Below, piece after piece: positions 44,081 through 53,814 of a stretch of DNA of 64,000 nucleotides (its first letter is position 1; each line of letters opens with the position of its first letter). The translations under genes were made by a program, and so were the position numbers. Below the pieces are notes generated by a model, which saw only the letters and a program-made list of their open reading frames with translations, was not told where the DNA came from and made no database searches. The stretch is from Flavobacterium sediminis (GTDB taxonomy: Bacteria > Bacteroidota > Bacteroidia > Flavobacteriales > Flavobacteriaceae): positions 1,798,001 to 1,862,000 of the forward strand of contig NZ_CP029463.1 of NCBI RefSeq assembly GCF_003148385.1. Direction: 5' to 3'.

Positions 44081-44336
44081 AATAATTCTGTTTTTAAATT
44101 GAGTTCCAAAAATAAAAGCAGAGCTTACTTCTTTCTTTTTTTTGCGACGAATGAAGTTTTTGGGAAAGGTTTTGACTGTTTTTGCTCTCTTAAAGGTTGA
44201 AACGTTTGTTTGTGAACAGAATTACCTAAAAAAATGGTTGTTCATCTCCATTTTAGCTTGTCTGAGTATTGAATATCGTTTATGATGAGATTGGTTGAAT
44301 TGAGGAAATAAGTTGAGATGTGGAAAAAGGCTGAAA

Positions 44337-44768
44337 TTAAAGTTTCTTGATCACATAGGTTACAACTCCCCAAATAAGCAGTTCACTCTCTTTCGAAACT
44401 TCAATGGGAGCATAGGCTTCATTTTCTGGTAGAAGAATTACTTTGTCTTTGTCTTTTTTAATGCGTTTTACAGTGAATTCGCCATCAATGTAACAAATAG
44501 CAATAACATTATCACTGGCTTCCAAACTTCGGTCAATGATCAACAGGTCTCCGTCTTCTATTCCGGCATTGATCATAGAATTACCGCTTGCCCGGGCATA
44601 GAAAGTAGTTTCACTGTTTTTTACCAGGTATTGATCCAGACTGATGCGTTGCTCTTCAAAATCAGAAGCAGGTGAAGGAAATCCGGCTTTGATTCCTTCA
44701 CTAATCATAACTACATTTTTAGGTTTAGAAAAATCGGGTTTAAAGAAATGGAGTTTTTTGTTTAACAT
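44337..44768 (-). CDS. umuD: UmuD-like SOS mutagenesis peptidase
   Basis: The 143-residue protein has the self-cleavage site KAGFPSPA (between Ala-28 and Gly-29), catalytic serine in SGNSM (Ser-64), and lysine in FTVKRI (Lys-101), the S24 peptidase pair of UmuD/LexA. After RecA-triggered self-cleavage it would activate the UmuC polymerase. Here umuD lies downstream of umuC and overlaps its 3' end by 7 bases, opposite to the order in Escherichia coli. Confidence 0.93.
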   Translation of the reverse strand: MLNKKLHFFKPDFSKPKNVVMISEGIKAGFPSPASDFEEQRISLDQYLVKNSETTFYARASGNSMINAGIEDGDLLIIDRSLEASDNVIAICYIDGEFTVKRIKKDKDKVILLPENEAYAPIEVSKESELLIWGVVTYVIKKL

Positions 44769-46021
44769 TTTACAGTAAGGATCTCGTTTATTTTAGTGGT
44801 GTATTGATTGGACAAGTGATTTTGTTTCATCTTCCAGGTCCGTTTCAGGTCCTGTGAACCTAGTCGTATTTTACGCCCCCATTTTTTATTGCATGTATCA
44901 ATAGCATGCATCAGATGTTGATGCTTAGGGTTTTCGTTTTCAAAAATGGAAAGTTGAACCTCTTCGCTTTTGACGATTTGAGTTACAATAACTCCCGCTT
45001 TTTTATAAACGGAACCTTCCTCATAAAGGTCATTCAGCATTTTTAAAGCAATAGTATTAATTGTTAAGGTCGAATTTGACGCAAAAGGTAATGTATAGAA
45101 TGAAGTATAGTTATACCTAGTGTTTTTTGGGTCATAGCTGTCTTTTCTCAGGTATAGAATAATACCGTTACACAAGGTGTTTTGCTTGCGAAGTTTTTCG
45201 GCACAAACAGAAGTAAAAGTTGTGATGCGTTCCTTTAGCTCCTTAAGATCACTGATGCTATGTTCAAAACTTCGGGTTATGGCAATTGACTTTTTTTCAT
45301 TGGAGTCGTTTGATTCGATAGCGGGTGTGCCTTCCAGTTCCATTTTCAAACGAAGTCCGGTTATTCCCATTAATGTTTTGATGGTGTTTTCATGTTCGGG
45401 TAACGTAAAATCATAAGCTGTTTTAATATTTTTGGCTCTAAATTTTTTGCTCAACCGAAAACCGATTCCCCAAACATCTTCAATTGCCAACCATTTTAGT
45501 GTTTTTAGGCGTTTTTCTTCTGAATCTATTACGTGGACACCGTTAGTTCTTTCCGGAAATTTTTTAGCGATTCGGTTTGCGGCTTTGGCTAAGGTTTTGG
45601 TAGGCGCAATACCAACACAAACAGGAAGACTGAGGCATTTCTTGATATAGTTTTTTATATCCTGACCATAGCTATAGTAATGGTCAATTTTTACGGTTTT
45701 AAAATTTAAAAAGGCTTCGTCAATACTATAAATCTCTACGTCGGGCGTAAAGTGATGCAATAAATTCATAACCCGGCTGCTCATATCTCCGTAAAGCGGG
45801 TAATTTGAAGAGAAAACCTTAACGTTGTGCTCTGCCAAAAGTTTTTTGAATTTGAATTCGGGTGCAGCCATAGGAATTCCTAATCGTTTTGCTTCTTCAC
45901 TTCTCGAAATGATACAACCATCATTGTTGCTCAATACCACAATCGGTTGGTTTTGGTATTGCGGTTGGAATATCCTTTCACAGGAAGCGTAAAAATTATT
46001 ACAATCGACTAAGGCAAACAT
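44762..46021 (-). CDS. umuC: Y-family DNA polymerase V catalytic subunit
   Basis: The 419 residues open MFALVDCNNFYASCERIFQP, with the first palm carboxylate. They contain EIYSIDEAFLNF, with the active-site aspartate-glutamate pair, and a Y-family little-finger region. It performs translesion synthesis after activation by UmuD. It lies 12 bases after the DUF456 gene on the - strand, and umuD follows with overlap. Confidence 0.95.
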   Translation of the reverse strand: MFALVDCNNFYASCERIFQPQYQNQPIVVLSNNDGCIISRSEEAKRLGIPMAAPEFKFKKLLAEHNVKVFSSNYPLYGDMSSRVMNLLHHFTPDVEIYSIDEAFLNFKTVKIDHYYSYGQDIKNYIKKCLSLPVCVGIAPTKTLAKAANRIAKKFPERTNGVHVIDSEEKRLKTLKWLAIEDVWGIGFRLSKKFRAKNIKTAYDFTLPEHENTIKTLMGITGLRLKMELEGTPAIESNDSNEKKSIAITRSFEHSISDLKELKERITTFTSVCAEKLRKQNTLCNGIILYLRKDSYDPKNTRYNYTSFYTLPFASNSTLTINTIALKMLNDLYEEGSVYKKAGVIVTQIVKSEEVQLSIFENENPKHQHLMHAIDTCNKKWGRKIRLGSQDLKRTWKMKQNHLSNQYTTKINEILTVKC

Positions 46022-46033
46022 GTTTTTAGTAAA

Positions 46034-46534
46034 TTAAAACCAAACGGATCTGTTGTTCCAAAATAAAGCGATGAATAATCCGAAATAAGCGATGCTTACT
46101 ACAAATTTCATGAAAGTTCCTGCCAGAAAGCCTAAAAAAGAACCGGTAGCGGCCTTAAAAGCTCTGTTGACATTTTGTTTGTCAAATAAAAGTTCACCGG
46201 CTAATGCTCCAACGAACGGACCTATAATGAAACCGAAAGGAATAGGTAAAATCAACCCTAAGATCAATCCGATGTTGGTTCCCCAAATCCCGTATTTACT
46301 TCCTCCGAAGCGTTTCGTTCCTTGTGCCGGAATCACATAATCTAAGATAACAATAAGTACAGCAATGGCAAGTGTAATACCTAATATCCAGTAATTATTT
46401 TCTATTTTCGGGCTCAGATAAAGTAATAAAAGCCCGATCCAACTGATAGGTGGTCCGGGTAAAGCAGGTAATAAACTACCGGCAATTCCTATTAACATAC
46501 AACAAAATCCGACGATTAGGAGAAAGTATTCCAT
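46034..46534 (-). CDS. DUF456 glycine-rich membrane protein
   Basis: The 166 residues are three hydrophobic hairpins with small-residue motifs, such as AGSLLPALPGPPISWIGLL and LILPIPFGFIIGPFVGALAGE, the DUF456 pattern. Its function is not established. It is the first gene of the DUF456-umuC-umuD unit. I use the ATG at 46534, because an upstream start would enlarge the N-terminus with a non-family stretch. Confidence 0.8.
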   Translation of the reverse strand: MEYFLLIVGFCCMLIGIAGSLLPALPGPPISWIGLLLLYLSPKIENNYWILGITLAIAVLIVILDYVIPAQGTKRFGGSKYGIWGTNIGLILGLILPIPFGFIIGPFVGALAGELLFDKQNVNRAFKAATGSFLGFLAGTFMKFVVSIAYFGLFIALFWNNRSVWF

Positions 46535-46567
46535 TAATATTATTATTTTTGACAGTCTTAACAGTAA

Positions 46568-46575
46568 CAAAGTTA
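46568..46575 (-). promoter_or_regulatory. -7 promoter box for the DUF456-umuC-umuD operon
   Basis: On the - strand this reads TAACTTTG, a match to TAnnTTTG, 33 bases before the DUF456 ATG. No convincing -33 TTTG is seen. I also see no SOS-box-like palindrome in the short gap. Confidence 0.45.
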
Positions 46576-46583
46576 GTGCATAA

Positions 46584-47063
46584 ATGAACAAAATTCTAAT
46601 TTTATTTTTAGTGATGCTTTTAACTTCCTGCCAACTTTTTGATAAAAAAGTGCCGGATGAAAAAGAGTTGTTGCAGCAGGAATTGCAAAAAATAAATTGG
46701 AATCAAGTCGATCAATACCCTTCCGTAGCTTCGTGTGATACTATTTTAGACAAAGAAACTCAAAAACAATGTTTGTTTGATTTTCTTATCGAAACGATCC
46801 AGAATCGAATAGGTATTGATACAATTCATATTTTATACCCTGAACTGGATACGATTTCGGTTAAGGTAACCATAAACCCCGATGCTACCTTACAATTTCA
46901 GACAGAGATACCGCAGGATTCAATTTCATATGATATTAAGGTTATTGACAGTATTTTGCAAAACCGACTTTCTGACTTCCCGACTGTTGAGCCGGCAATC
47001 AAACAAGGAATAAAAGTAAAATCTCAATTTGTACTTCCGGTAATCTTAAATGTGACAGAGTAA
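46584..47063 (+). CDS. Lipoprotein of unknown function
   Basis: A 159-residue protein with a lipoprotein signal, KILILFLVMLLTSC, giving lipid-modified Cys-16. The mature part is low in motifs and includes YPSVASCDTILDKETQKQC, a cysteine pair that could form a disulfide. It diverges from the umu operon and converges on the glycosyltransferase gene, ending one base before it. Confidence 0.6.
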   Translation: MNKILILFLVMLLTSCQLFDKKVPDEKELLQQELQKINWNQVDQYPSVASCDTILDKETQKQCLFDFLIETIQNRIGIDTIHILYPELDTISVKVTINPDATLQFQTEIPQDSISYDIKVIDSILQNRLSDFPTVEPAIKQGIKVKSQFVLPVILNVTE

Positions 47064-48161
47064 TTATTTTTGGAATACTCTTCCTTTCCATTGGTAGGAT
47101 CCTAACAAACTGTAAACAGCAACGGCAAAATTAAAGAACGGATGCAACAGAGAAGTCAGTAACAGTCCGTTTAATCCGGAATGAAAATGTCGGGCGGAAA
47201 GTATTAACAGTACCAGATCGACTAAAAATTTCACGCCAAAAAACAGCATAAAATAATTCTGATCCATAAAACCGGAAAGCCATAAAATTAAAGCAGAAAG
47301 TAAGGCTAAATGAGTCAGGAAGACTACTAAAGCTAAAAATTTCCCGAATTTTGACGAATAGCCCGGACTCTTAGCGGCCCATCGGACTCTCTGATAAAAC
47401 AAAGCTTTCCACGAGTCTAAACTTTGGGTAGCAACAATGCTGTTTTCGTGCATACAGAAACCCACTTTCTTTTTGTCTTTTTTTACCGCTTTTTGTAATA
47501 AAAACACATCATCGCCGCTAGCGATATTTTCATTGCCTTCAAAACCGTTCAGGTCAAAGAAAAAATCTTTTTTGTAGGCAAAATTGGCACCATTACACAT
47601 AAACGGACCAAATACACCGAAACTACCGATAGTAGCTCCTTGCAAACTTAGCAGATCTAAATTCTGAAAAGCATGTAAAAAGCCCTTTTTAGGAATATAA
47701 CAAACTCCGGCAGCAATCATTTTTCTATCGGTTTGCTGAATGTAATTGTCATAAACCTTCAACCAGTTAAAATGAACAACACAATCAGCATCCGTAGTAA
47801 TGATCCATTCGTATTTAGCAGATGTAATAGCTGTATTAATAGCATCTTTCTTAGGTGAAAGTGTTTTGCGTTTACTCGGAATGATCTTCAGGTCAATAGT
47901 TGTTGGCGGAAGTATAAAATTATCATCAGAAGCATCGTCAACTAAAAGAACTTCAAACTGATCTTTAGGATAATCTAACGCTTCGAGAGAGGCTAAGAGC
48001 AAAGGTAAATTTTGAGCCTCATTACGGAAAGGAACTACAATGCTGAAACGGGTTTGAGGAATGGCATTGTGAAAGTGAATAGGCTTCATCTTAGTGAATC
48101 CTAAAATCAAGACACTTATGCTTACTACATAAATGCCTAAAACAATAAATAAAAGTATCAT
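47064..48161 (-). CDS. Family 2 glycosyltransferase
   Basis: The 365 residues have a GT-A fold: FSIVVPFRNEAQNLPLLLASL, then FEVLLVDDASDD, the DxD-like ITTDADCVVH, and a late QRVRWAAKSPGY that resembles the QxxRW of processive transferases. An N-terminal helix and three C-terminal helices place it in the inner membrane, facing the cytoplasm. It overlaps the next upstream gene (48158-49117) by 4 bases, so lipid or glycan product formation may be shared. Confidence 0.85.
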   Translation of the reverse strand: MILLFIVLGIYVVSISVLILGFTKMKPIHFHNAIPQTRFSIVVPFRNEAQNLPLLLASLEALDYPKDQFEVLLVDDASDDNFILPPTTIDLKIIPSKRKTLSPKKDAINTAITSAKYEWIITTDADCVVHFNWLKVYDNYIQQTDRKMIAAGVCYIPKKGFLHAFQNLDLLSLQGATIGSFGVFGPFMCNGANFAYKKDFFFDLNGFEGNENIASGDDVFLLQKAVKKDKKKVGFCMHENSIVATQSLDSWKALFYQRVRWAAKSPGYSSKFGKFLALVVFLTHLALLSALILWLSGFMDQNYFMLFFGVKFLVDLVLLILSARHFHSGLNGLLLTSLLHPFFNFAVAVYSLLGSYQWKGRVFQK

Positions 48162-49117
48162 ACTTGTTTCGGTTTGGGTTTGAACCGTAAAACAAAATAG
48201 CTTCCCCAGATAACCGGAAAAACTAAGTTAAAAATCCACATCAGCAAAGTTACGGAAATAATTTTCTCACTTTCGATATTTAAAGTATTAAAAAGGTAAA
48301 TAGCAACACTTCCCTTTACAGCAACATCCATAAGGTGAATACTCGGGATAACCGATGCCAGAAAATACATGGAAAATATAGTGATTAGTGCTGTTGGATA
48401 ATCAATTTTGGTATGAAAAATAAAAAGACAAAAGAAAAACTGATGTGAAAAAACAAGATAACGCAATAAAGAAAAAATAAAAGTTTTTAGTCGGATTTCA
48501 GAGGGAAGAGCGTTGAATTTCTGAAGTAATTTTTCAATCGAAAAACCATAAATTTCCATTTTCCGTCCATAAATAAAGAAAAGAACCAAAAGTACAATGG
48601 AGACCAATAAAATAATAAGGTTATTGATCTTGAACGAAAATTGAAAGATCGGGTTGTTCTTATCGTGTAAGAAGAATAAAAAAAGCAAACCGATGGTTCC
48701 AAACAAGGTAGTAACCAGCATTTGACTACTGTTATGGATAAAGTTCAGAAAGACAATTTTTTTGACCTTTTCTTTTGGAAAATACAAGGCTTTTGCACCA
48801 TATTCTCCGATTCGGTTAGGGGTAAATACAGAAGCAGTAAGTGAACCTAAAGTCTGATAGACTGATTCTTTAAAAGAAATCGTTTTAAAACTGCTTACTA
48901 AGGTTTTCCATTTTAGAATTTCTAAGGACCAATTGGCTAAAGAAAAAAGGAAAAGGATAGCAATTGCAGGAACGTTTAAAAAGTGAATCAACTGTTTTAG
49001 GGTGATTTCTTTTTCAGTTTGCAATCTGTTGTAAATGTAAAAAAAGGCCAGACTCACAATCAAAACTTTGGCGAGAACTAACAAGAATTGTTTAGCTTTG
49101 TGAGAAATAACAATCAT
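48158..49117 (-). CDS. Flippase-like membrane protein, LPG-synthase transmembrane family
   Basis: About eight hydrophobic helices with LGSLTASVFTPNRIGEYGAKA, a strongly conserved element of the lysylphosphatidylglycerol synthase transmembrane (UPF0104) family, place it there. It lacks the aminoacyl-transfer domain, so lipid binding or flipping is more likely. I start it at the ATG at 49117 (319 residues). It precedes the glycosyltransferase on the same strand. Confidence 0.8.
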   Translation of the reverse strand: MIVISHKAKQFLLVLAKVLIVSLAFFYIYNRLQTEKEITLKQLIHFLNVPAIAILFLFSLANWSLEILKWKTLVSSFKTISFKESVYQTLGSLTASVFTPNRIGEYGAKALYFPKEKVKKIVFLNFIHNSSQMLVTTLFGTIGLLFLFFLHDKNNPIFQFSFKINNLIILLVSIVLLVLFFIYGRKMEIYGFSIEKLLQKFNALPSEIRLKTFIFSLLRYLVFSHQFFFCLFIFHTKIDYPTALITIFSMYFLASVIPSIHLMDVAVKGSVAIYLFNTLNIESEKIISVTLLMWIFNLVFPVIWGSYFVLRFKPKPKQV

Positions 49118-49172
49118 GTTGCAAAGTAACATAAAACTTTGAACATGAAACCTTAAACGCAAAACAAAACTT

Positions 49173-49727
49173 TTGGCAAACGAACGAATCATATTAGGGA
49201 TCGATCCGGGAACAACTATTATGGGTTTCGGACTCATTAAAGTAGTCAATAAAAAAATGGAATTTGTCCAGTTAAACGAATTACAATTGGGCAAATTAGA
49301 CGACCATTACGTAAAACTGAAACGTATCTTTGAGCGCACTATAGAGCTGATCGATACCTATCACCCGGATGAAATTGCTATTGAAGCGCCTTTCTTTGGT
49401 AAAAATGTGCAATCGATGTTAAAACTGGGAAGAGCACAAGGAGTTGCCATGGCAGCCGGTTTATCGCGTCAGATTCCTATTACCGAATACGAACCTAAGA
49501 AAATTAAAATGGCCATAACCGGAAACGGTAATGCCAGTAAAGAACAAGTTGCCAAAATGTTACAACAATTATTAGGACTAAAAACGTTGCCTAAGAACTT
49601 AGATTCAACTGATGGTTTAGCAGCAGCAGTTTGTCATTTTTTTAATTCAGGCAAAACCCAAGTAGGGAAAAGTTATTCCGGTTGGGATGCTTTTGTGAAG
49701 CAAAATGAGAATCGTATCAAGAAATAG
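49173..49727 (+). CDS. ruvC: Holliday junction resolvase RuvC
   Basis: The 184 residues start ANERIILGIDPGTTIMGFG, with catalytic Asp-11, then DEIAIEAPFFGKNVQSMLKLGRAQG with a second acidic residue, and DSTDGLAAAVCH, with the last aspartate. These match the four-carboxylate RuvC site. It cuts Holliday junctions after RuvAB migration. A TTG start at 49173 is needed, since no upstream in-frame ATG fits. Confidence 0.92.
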   Translation: MANERIILGIDPGTTIMGFGLIKVVNKKMEFVQLNELQLGKLDDHYVKLKRIFERTIELIDTYHPDEIAIEAPFFGKNVQSMLKLGRAQGVAMAAGLSRQIPITEYEPKKIKMAITGNGNASKEQVAKMLQQLLGLKTLPKNLDSTDGLAAAVCHFFNSGKTQVGKSYSGWDAFVKQNENRIKK

Positions 49728-49774
49728 TTTTTAGATTTAGTAATAGCAACTGCAATCATAACGTTACACTAAAT

Positions 49775-50956
49775 ATGTCAGGCATCTACATTCATATCCC
49801 TTTTTGCAAACAGGCTTGCCATTATTGCGATTTCCATTTTTCTACATCCTTGAAGAAAAAAGAGGAAATGGTTTTGGCTTTAGCCAAAGAAATCCAAATG
49901 CGAAAAAATGAACCGGGAAATGAAAAAGTAGAAACTATTTATTTTGGTGGCGGGACGCCAAGCATACTTTCTGTTACAGAAATTCAGTTTCTGATTGATA
50001 CAGTATATGAAAATTTCGAAGTAGTTGAAAACCCTGAAATTACGTTAGAGGCTAATCCTGATGATTTGAGCTTTCAATCCGATGAGGGAAACGTAAGTTC
50101 AGCAAAGCATCCCATAAAGGATCTAAAAGAAATAGGGATTAATCGCCTTTCTATCGGAATCCAGTCTTTTTTTGAAGAAGACTTAAAACTGATGAATCGG
50201 GCACATAATGCTGAAGAAGCTAAAAAATGTCTGGAAACTGCTACCCAATATTTTGATAATATTACAATCGATTTGATTTATGGTATTCCGGGGATGACAA
50301 ATGAGCGTTGGCTGGAAAATATTGAAACCGCTTTGTCTTTCGGGATCCCTCATATTTCGAGTTATGCCTTAACGGTAGAGCCTAAAACAGCTTTAGATTC
50401 CTTTATCAAAAAAGGAACAATTCAAGCTCCTAAAGATGAGGTAGCTAACGAGCACTTTCATTTGCTGGTCAATCGACTGCAAGAAGCCGGATTTATACAT
50501 TATGAACTGTCGAATTTTGGAAAACCGAATTATTTTTCCAAAAATAATTCAGCTTATTGGTTAGGTAAAAAATATATCGGTATCGGCCCGTCAGCACATA
50601 GTTATGACGGAAGAAACAGAAGTTGGAATCTTGCCAATAATACACTTTATATCAAGTTCATTCAGGAAAATAAACGACCTTCTGAGGCGGAAACACTTTC
50701 AACAATTGACCGTTATAACGAATATATTATGACCGGACTACGAACCATTTGGGGCGTTTCATTGGAACGAGTAGAGCGTGAATTCGGAACAAAATTTTCA
50801 GAGTACCTTAACCGGCAAAGTCAGAAATTCATTGAGCAGGGATATTTGGAGATTGTCATTCCCGGCGAGGCGGGAAAGATTTTAAAAACGACCCCAAAAG
50901 GTAAATTTCTGACAGACGGGATAGCGAGTGATTTGTTTTTGCTAAATTTGGAATAA
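49775..50956 (+). CDS. hemW: Heme chaperone HemW, radical SAM
   Basis: The 393 residues open with the radical-SAM cluster motif CKQACHYC (C11, C15, C18), FGGGTPSIL, and GINRLSIGIQSF, as in HemW/HemN-like proteins. In HemW this cluster supports heme insertion rather than coproporphyrinogen oxidation. The CNFRQD-type distinctions cannot be fully resolved, so it could be an older HemN-like annotation. Confidence 0.9.
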   Translation: MSGIYIHIPFCKQACHYCDFHFSTSLKKKEEMVLALAKEIQMRKNEPGNEKVETIYFGGGTPSILSVTEIQFLIDTVYENFEVVENPEITLEANPDDLSFQSDEGNVSSAKHPIKDLKEIGINRLSIGIQSFFEEDLKLMNRAHNAEEAKKCLETATQYFDNITIDLIYGIPGMTNERWLENIETALSFGIPHISSYALTVEPKTALDSFIKKGTIQAPKDEVANEHFHLLVNRLQEAGFIHYELSNFGKPNYFSKNNSAYWLGKKYIGIGPSAHSYDGRNRSWNLANNTLYIKFIQENKRPSEAETLSTIDRYNEYIMTGLRTIWGVSLERVEREFGTKFSEYLNRQSQKFIEQGYLEIVIPGEAGKILKTTPKGKFLTDGIASDLFLLNLE

Positions 50957-50968
50957 AAATAATTCCAA

Positions 50969-51760
50969 TTGAAAGCAGTCTTAGAGTATAAAGGTCAAAA
51001 TTTTACAGTTGATTTATCAAAACCGATAGATATTTCGTTACCTGTAACGAATGATGATAAAAATCCTATTGCCTGGTACCAGAAAGAGCCGGAAATAGAA
51101 CCCGTTAAAATGGGTGATTGGATAGGGAAAGTTTCCGAAGGAAAATCGTCAACTAATTTCAATAATATTTTCTTTAATCCGCATGCGCACGGAACACATA
51201 CAGAATGTTTAGGTCATATAACCAATGATTTTTATAGTGTTAATCAGTCCTTACAACAGTTTTTCTTTCTGGCAGAACTGATTTCAGTTGAGCCGATTTC
51301 TGTAGGTGAAGATTTAGTGATAACGAAAGGACAGATAGAATCTTCTATTGTCACTCCGGGCGGAGTCGAGAAGTCGCTTCATCAAATTGAAGCTCTAATC
51401 ATCAGAACGTTGCCTAATTTAGCAGAGAAAAGACATAAAAACTATTCTAATTCAAATCCACCTTATTTGTCAGAGAAAGCCGCGGCTTACATTAGAGAAA
51501 TGAATATCAAACATTTATTGATTGATTTACCAAGTGTAGATAAGGAGCATGATGAAGGAAAGTTATTGGCGCATAAAGCTTTTTGGAATGTAACAGACGT
51601 ACATCATTTGAATAACGATGCCCGATTAGATTGTACCATTACTGAAATGATTTTCGTTGATAATACAATTAAAGACGGAACCTATTTACTCAATTTACAA
51701 ATTGCTTCATTTGAAAATGATGCCAGTCCCGGAAAACCGATTTTGTATAAAATTGAGTAA
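50969..51760 (+). CDS. Cyclase-family hydrolase (kynurenine formamidase-like)
   Basis: The 263-residue protein has PHAHGTHTECLGH, the HxGTHxxxxxH metal motif of the cyclase family (PF04199), plus LLIDLPSVDKEHDEG. The family includes kynurenine formamidase, so an amide or lactone hydrolase is likely; the substrate is unknown. A TTG start at 50969 fits, 12 bases after the hemW stop. The next ATG is about 130 bases further in and would cut off the conserved N-terminus. Confidence 0.75.
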   Translation: MKAVLEYKGQNFTVDLSKPIDISLPVTNDDKNPIAWYQKEPEIEPVKMGDWIGKVSEGKSSTNFNNIFFNPHAHGTHTECLGHITNDFYSVNQSLQQFFFLAELISVEPISVGEDLVITKGQIESSIVTPGGVEKSLHQIEALIIRTLPNLAEKRHKNYSNSNPPYLSEKAAAYIREMNIKHLLIDLPSVDKEHDEGKLLAHKAFWNVTDVHHLNNDARLDCTITEMIFVDNTIKDGTYLLNLQIASFENDASPGKPILYKIE

Positions 51761-51801
51761 CAATAGGATGAGGTAAAAGACTAATAATCAAAAATTAATG
51801 G

Positions 51802-52152
51802 ATGAAAAGGATCTTACAACTTGAAGAGTTAGCCTTGTTTATAGCGGGATTTATAGCCTTTTATCAACTTAATGTTCCTGTTTGGTGGTTCTTTGTGTTG
51901 ATACTAGTACCTGATGTCGGAATGATAGGCTATAGTATAAACAATAAAACAGGAGCATTTGTATATAATGTTTTTCATCATAAAGGATTGGCATTAGGAA
52001 TTTATGGATTGGGACTATATTTTCATTCAGAAATAGTACAGATTATTGGAATTATCTTGTTTTCCCATGCTTCAATGGATCGAGTTTTCGGGTATGGGTT
52101 GAAATATATAAAAGGTTTTAAATTTACACATTTAGATAATATAGGAAAGTAA
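51802..52152 (+). CDS. DUF4260 membrane protein
   Basis: The 116-residue protein has three or four hydrophobic segments and the DUF4260 text VWWFFVLILVPDVGMIGY, then VYNVFHHKGLALGIYGLG and HASMDRVFGYGLKY. Family function is not established. Its stop overlaps the next gene's start by one base (TAATG), so both are cotranscribed. Confidence 0.8.
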   Translation: MKRILQLEELALFIAGFIAFYQLNVPVWWFFVLILVPDVGMIGYSINNKTGAFVYNVFHHKGLALGIYGLGLYFHSEIVQIIGIILFSHASMDRVFGYGLKYIKGFKFTHLDNIGK

Positions 52153-52514
52153 TGAATATTCAGCAATTATATGAGTTGTGTTTGTCAAAGAAAGGGGTAA
52201 CCGAGCATTTCCCTTTTGATGAGGATACCTTAGTCTTCAAGGTAGGAGGAAAAATGTTCTGTTTAACATCGTTAGCCGGTTGGGAAAACGGGAAACCATC
52301 CCTGAATTTAAAATGCGATCCTGAAGAGGCTTTAGAATTGAGAGCTCGTTATCAGGGGGTTCAGCCCGGATATCACATGAGTAAAAAACATTGGAATACG
52401 GTTTCGGTAAATCAAGATGTTGAGGATAAGGAAGTTGTAAAAATGTTGTGGCATTCGTACGATTTGGTTTTTTCGAGTTTGTCTAAAAAGTTGCAAACTG
52501 AAATTTCTCAATAA
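52152..52514 (+). CDS. MmcQ/YjbR-family protein
   Basis: The 120 residues match the MmcQ/YjbR family: LSKKGVTEHFPFDEDTLVFKV, then KCDPEEALELRARYQGVQPGYHM and KKHWNTV. These proteins have a small DNA-binding-like double-barrel fold of uncertain role. It is coupled to the DUF4260 gene by the TAATG overlap. Confidence 0.85.
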   Translation: MNIQQLYELCLSKKGVTEHFPFDEDTLVFKVGGKMFCLTSLAGWENGKPSLNLKCDPEEALELRARYQGVQPGYHMSKKHWNTVSVNQDVEDKEVVKMLWHSYDLVFSSLSKKLQTEISQ

Positions 52515-52602
52515 AACCGAGCTTTTTTTTGTAACAATTGTAACAGTAGGGATTGATATAAAGGTCTAACTTTAAATAACAAAACTAAAAAACATTGACA
52601 TC

Positions 52603-53805
52603 ATGACAACTACTGTAGTAATAGGAGGGAACTTTGCCGGAATGACAGCAGCCCTCGAGATTAAACGAAAAGGGAAAGAAGCTCACAAAGTCATTTTGAT
52701 AGATAAATCACCATTATTTTTATTTATTCCTTCTCTTATCTGGGTACCATTCGGAAGAAGAGAAATTAAAGATATTTCTTTTAGAAAAGATGGAATTCTT
52801 CAAAAAAAAGGGGTTGATTTTATAAATGCAGAGGCATTAAAAGTCGATCCGAAAACACAAGTGGTTTATACTGATAAAGGGGAATTCAAATATGACCATT
52901 TGGTTATTGCGACAGGACCGAAAGTAAAATATGATGTAGCTCCCGGTGTAGCCGAGCATGCTTATTATGTAGGAACGCCAAACGGAGCAATGAAAATCCG
53001 TAAAGCATTAGAAGAATTTAAAAAAGATCCCGGACCAATTGTTGTCGGGGCGACCCAAAATGCAGGATGTATGGGGGCAGCTTACGAATTCTTATTCAAT
53101 ATTGAAAAATGGCTTAGAGATCAAAAAATCCGTAAAAAAGTGGATTTATACTGGATTACTCCGGAAGATTATTTAGGACACTTCGGAATTGACGGAATGC
53201 CTTTAGCAGAATCCATGTTAACCGGCTTTATGAAAATGTTCAATATTCATTTCAGAACGCAGGTAGGTGTTAAAGAAATGGAAAAAGACAAAGTGATTTT
53301 AACTAACGGAGAAGTGTTGCCAAGTAAATTTACAATGTTGATGCCGCCGTTTATAGGAGTGGATTTTGTGACCAATTCTCCGGAACTTCATGCAAATGCT
53401 GCCGGGTATGTCCCAGCAGGAGATGATTACAGACATCCGGATTATCCTAATATCTGGACTGCCGGAATCGCTGTAAATGTTCCGTTGCCTTTTACACCTA
53501 AAACAGTTCCTTTTGCAGCTCCGAAAACCGGTTATCCTTCTGATGAAACCGGAAAAGTTGTAGCCGAAAATATTATTCGGGTGACGAAAGGAGAAACCAA
53601 GTTAAAAGAAAAACCTTGGGGTAAAATTCCGGGCTTGTGTATTATGGATGCCGGAAAAAAAGAAGTAATTATTGTATCAGATAAACTTTTTAAACCAAGA
53701 AGTTTTGCTATTATGATTCCAAATGTGATTTATGATTTTAATAAAATATTATTTGAAAAATACTTTTTATGGAAAACCAAAAACGGGTATTCTTTTTTAC
53801 CATAA
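52603..53805 (+). CDS. FAD/NAD(P)-dependent oxidoreductase, sulfide:quinone-reductase-like
   Basis: The 400 residues begin TTTVVIGGNFAGMTAALEIK, an FAD-binding GxGxxG variant (GGNFAG), then DHLVIATGPKVKYDV, the ATG motif of the pyridine-nucleotide disulfide group. It is closest to sulfide:quinone reductase and related type II dehydrogenases. Without the characteristic cysteines identified it could equally act on another electron donor. A bidirectional terminator follows. Confidence 0.75.
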   Translation: MTTTVVIGGNFAGMTAALEIKRKGKEAHKVILIDKSPLFLFIPSLIWVPFGRREIKDISFRKDGILQKKGVDFINAEALKVDPKTQVVYTDKGEFKYDHLVIATGPKVKYDVAPGVAEHAYYVGTPNGAMKIRKALEEFKKDPGPIVVGATQNAGCMGAAYEFLFNIEKWLRDQKIRKKVDLYWITPEDYLGHFGIDGMPLAESMLTGFMKMFNIHFRTQVGVKEMEKDKVILTNGEVLPSKFTMLMPPFIGVDFVTNSPELHANAAGYVPAGDDYRHPDYPNIWTAGIAVNVPLPFTPKTVPFAAPKTGYPSDETGKVVAENIIRVTKGETKLKEKPWGKIPGLCIMDAGKKEVIIVSDKLFKPRSFAIMIPNVIYDFNKILFEKYFLWKTKNGYSFLP

Positions 53806-53814
53806 TTAAAAATA

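Noticed and set aside
49118..49294. Longer N-terminus of the LPG-synthase-like gene
   Set aside because: The extra 59 codons would run over the ruvC start on the opposite strand and do not resemble the family; the ATG at 49117 is adequate.
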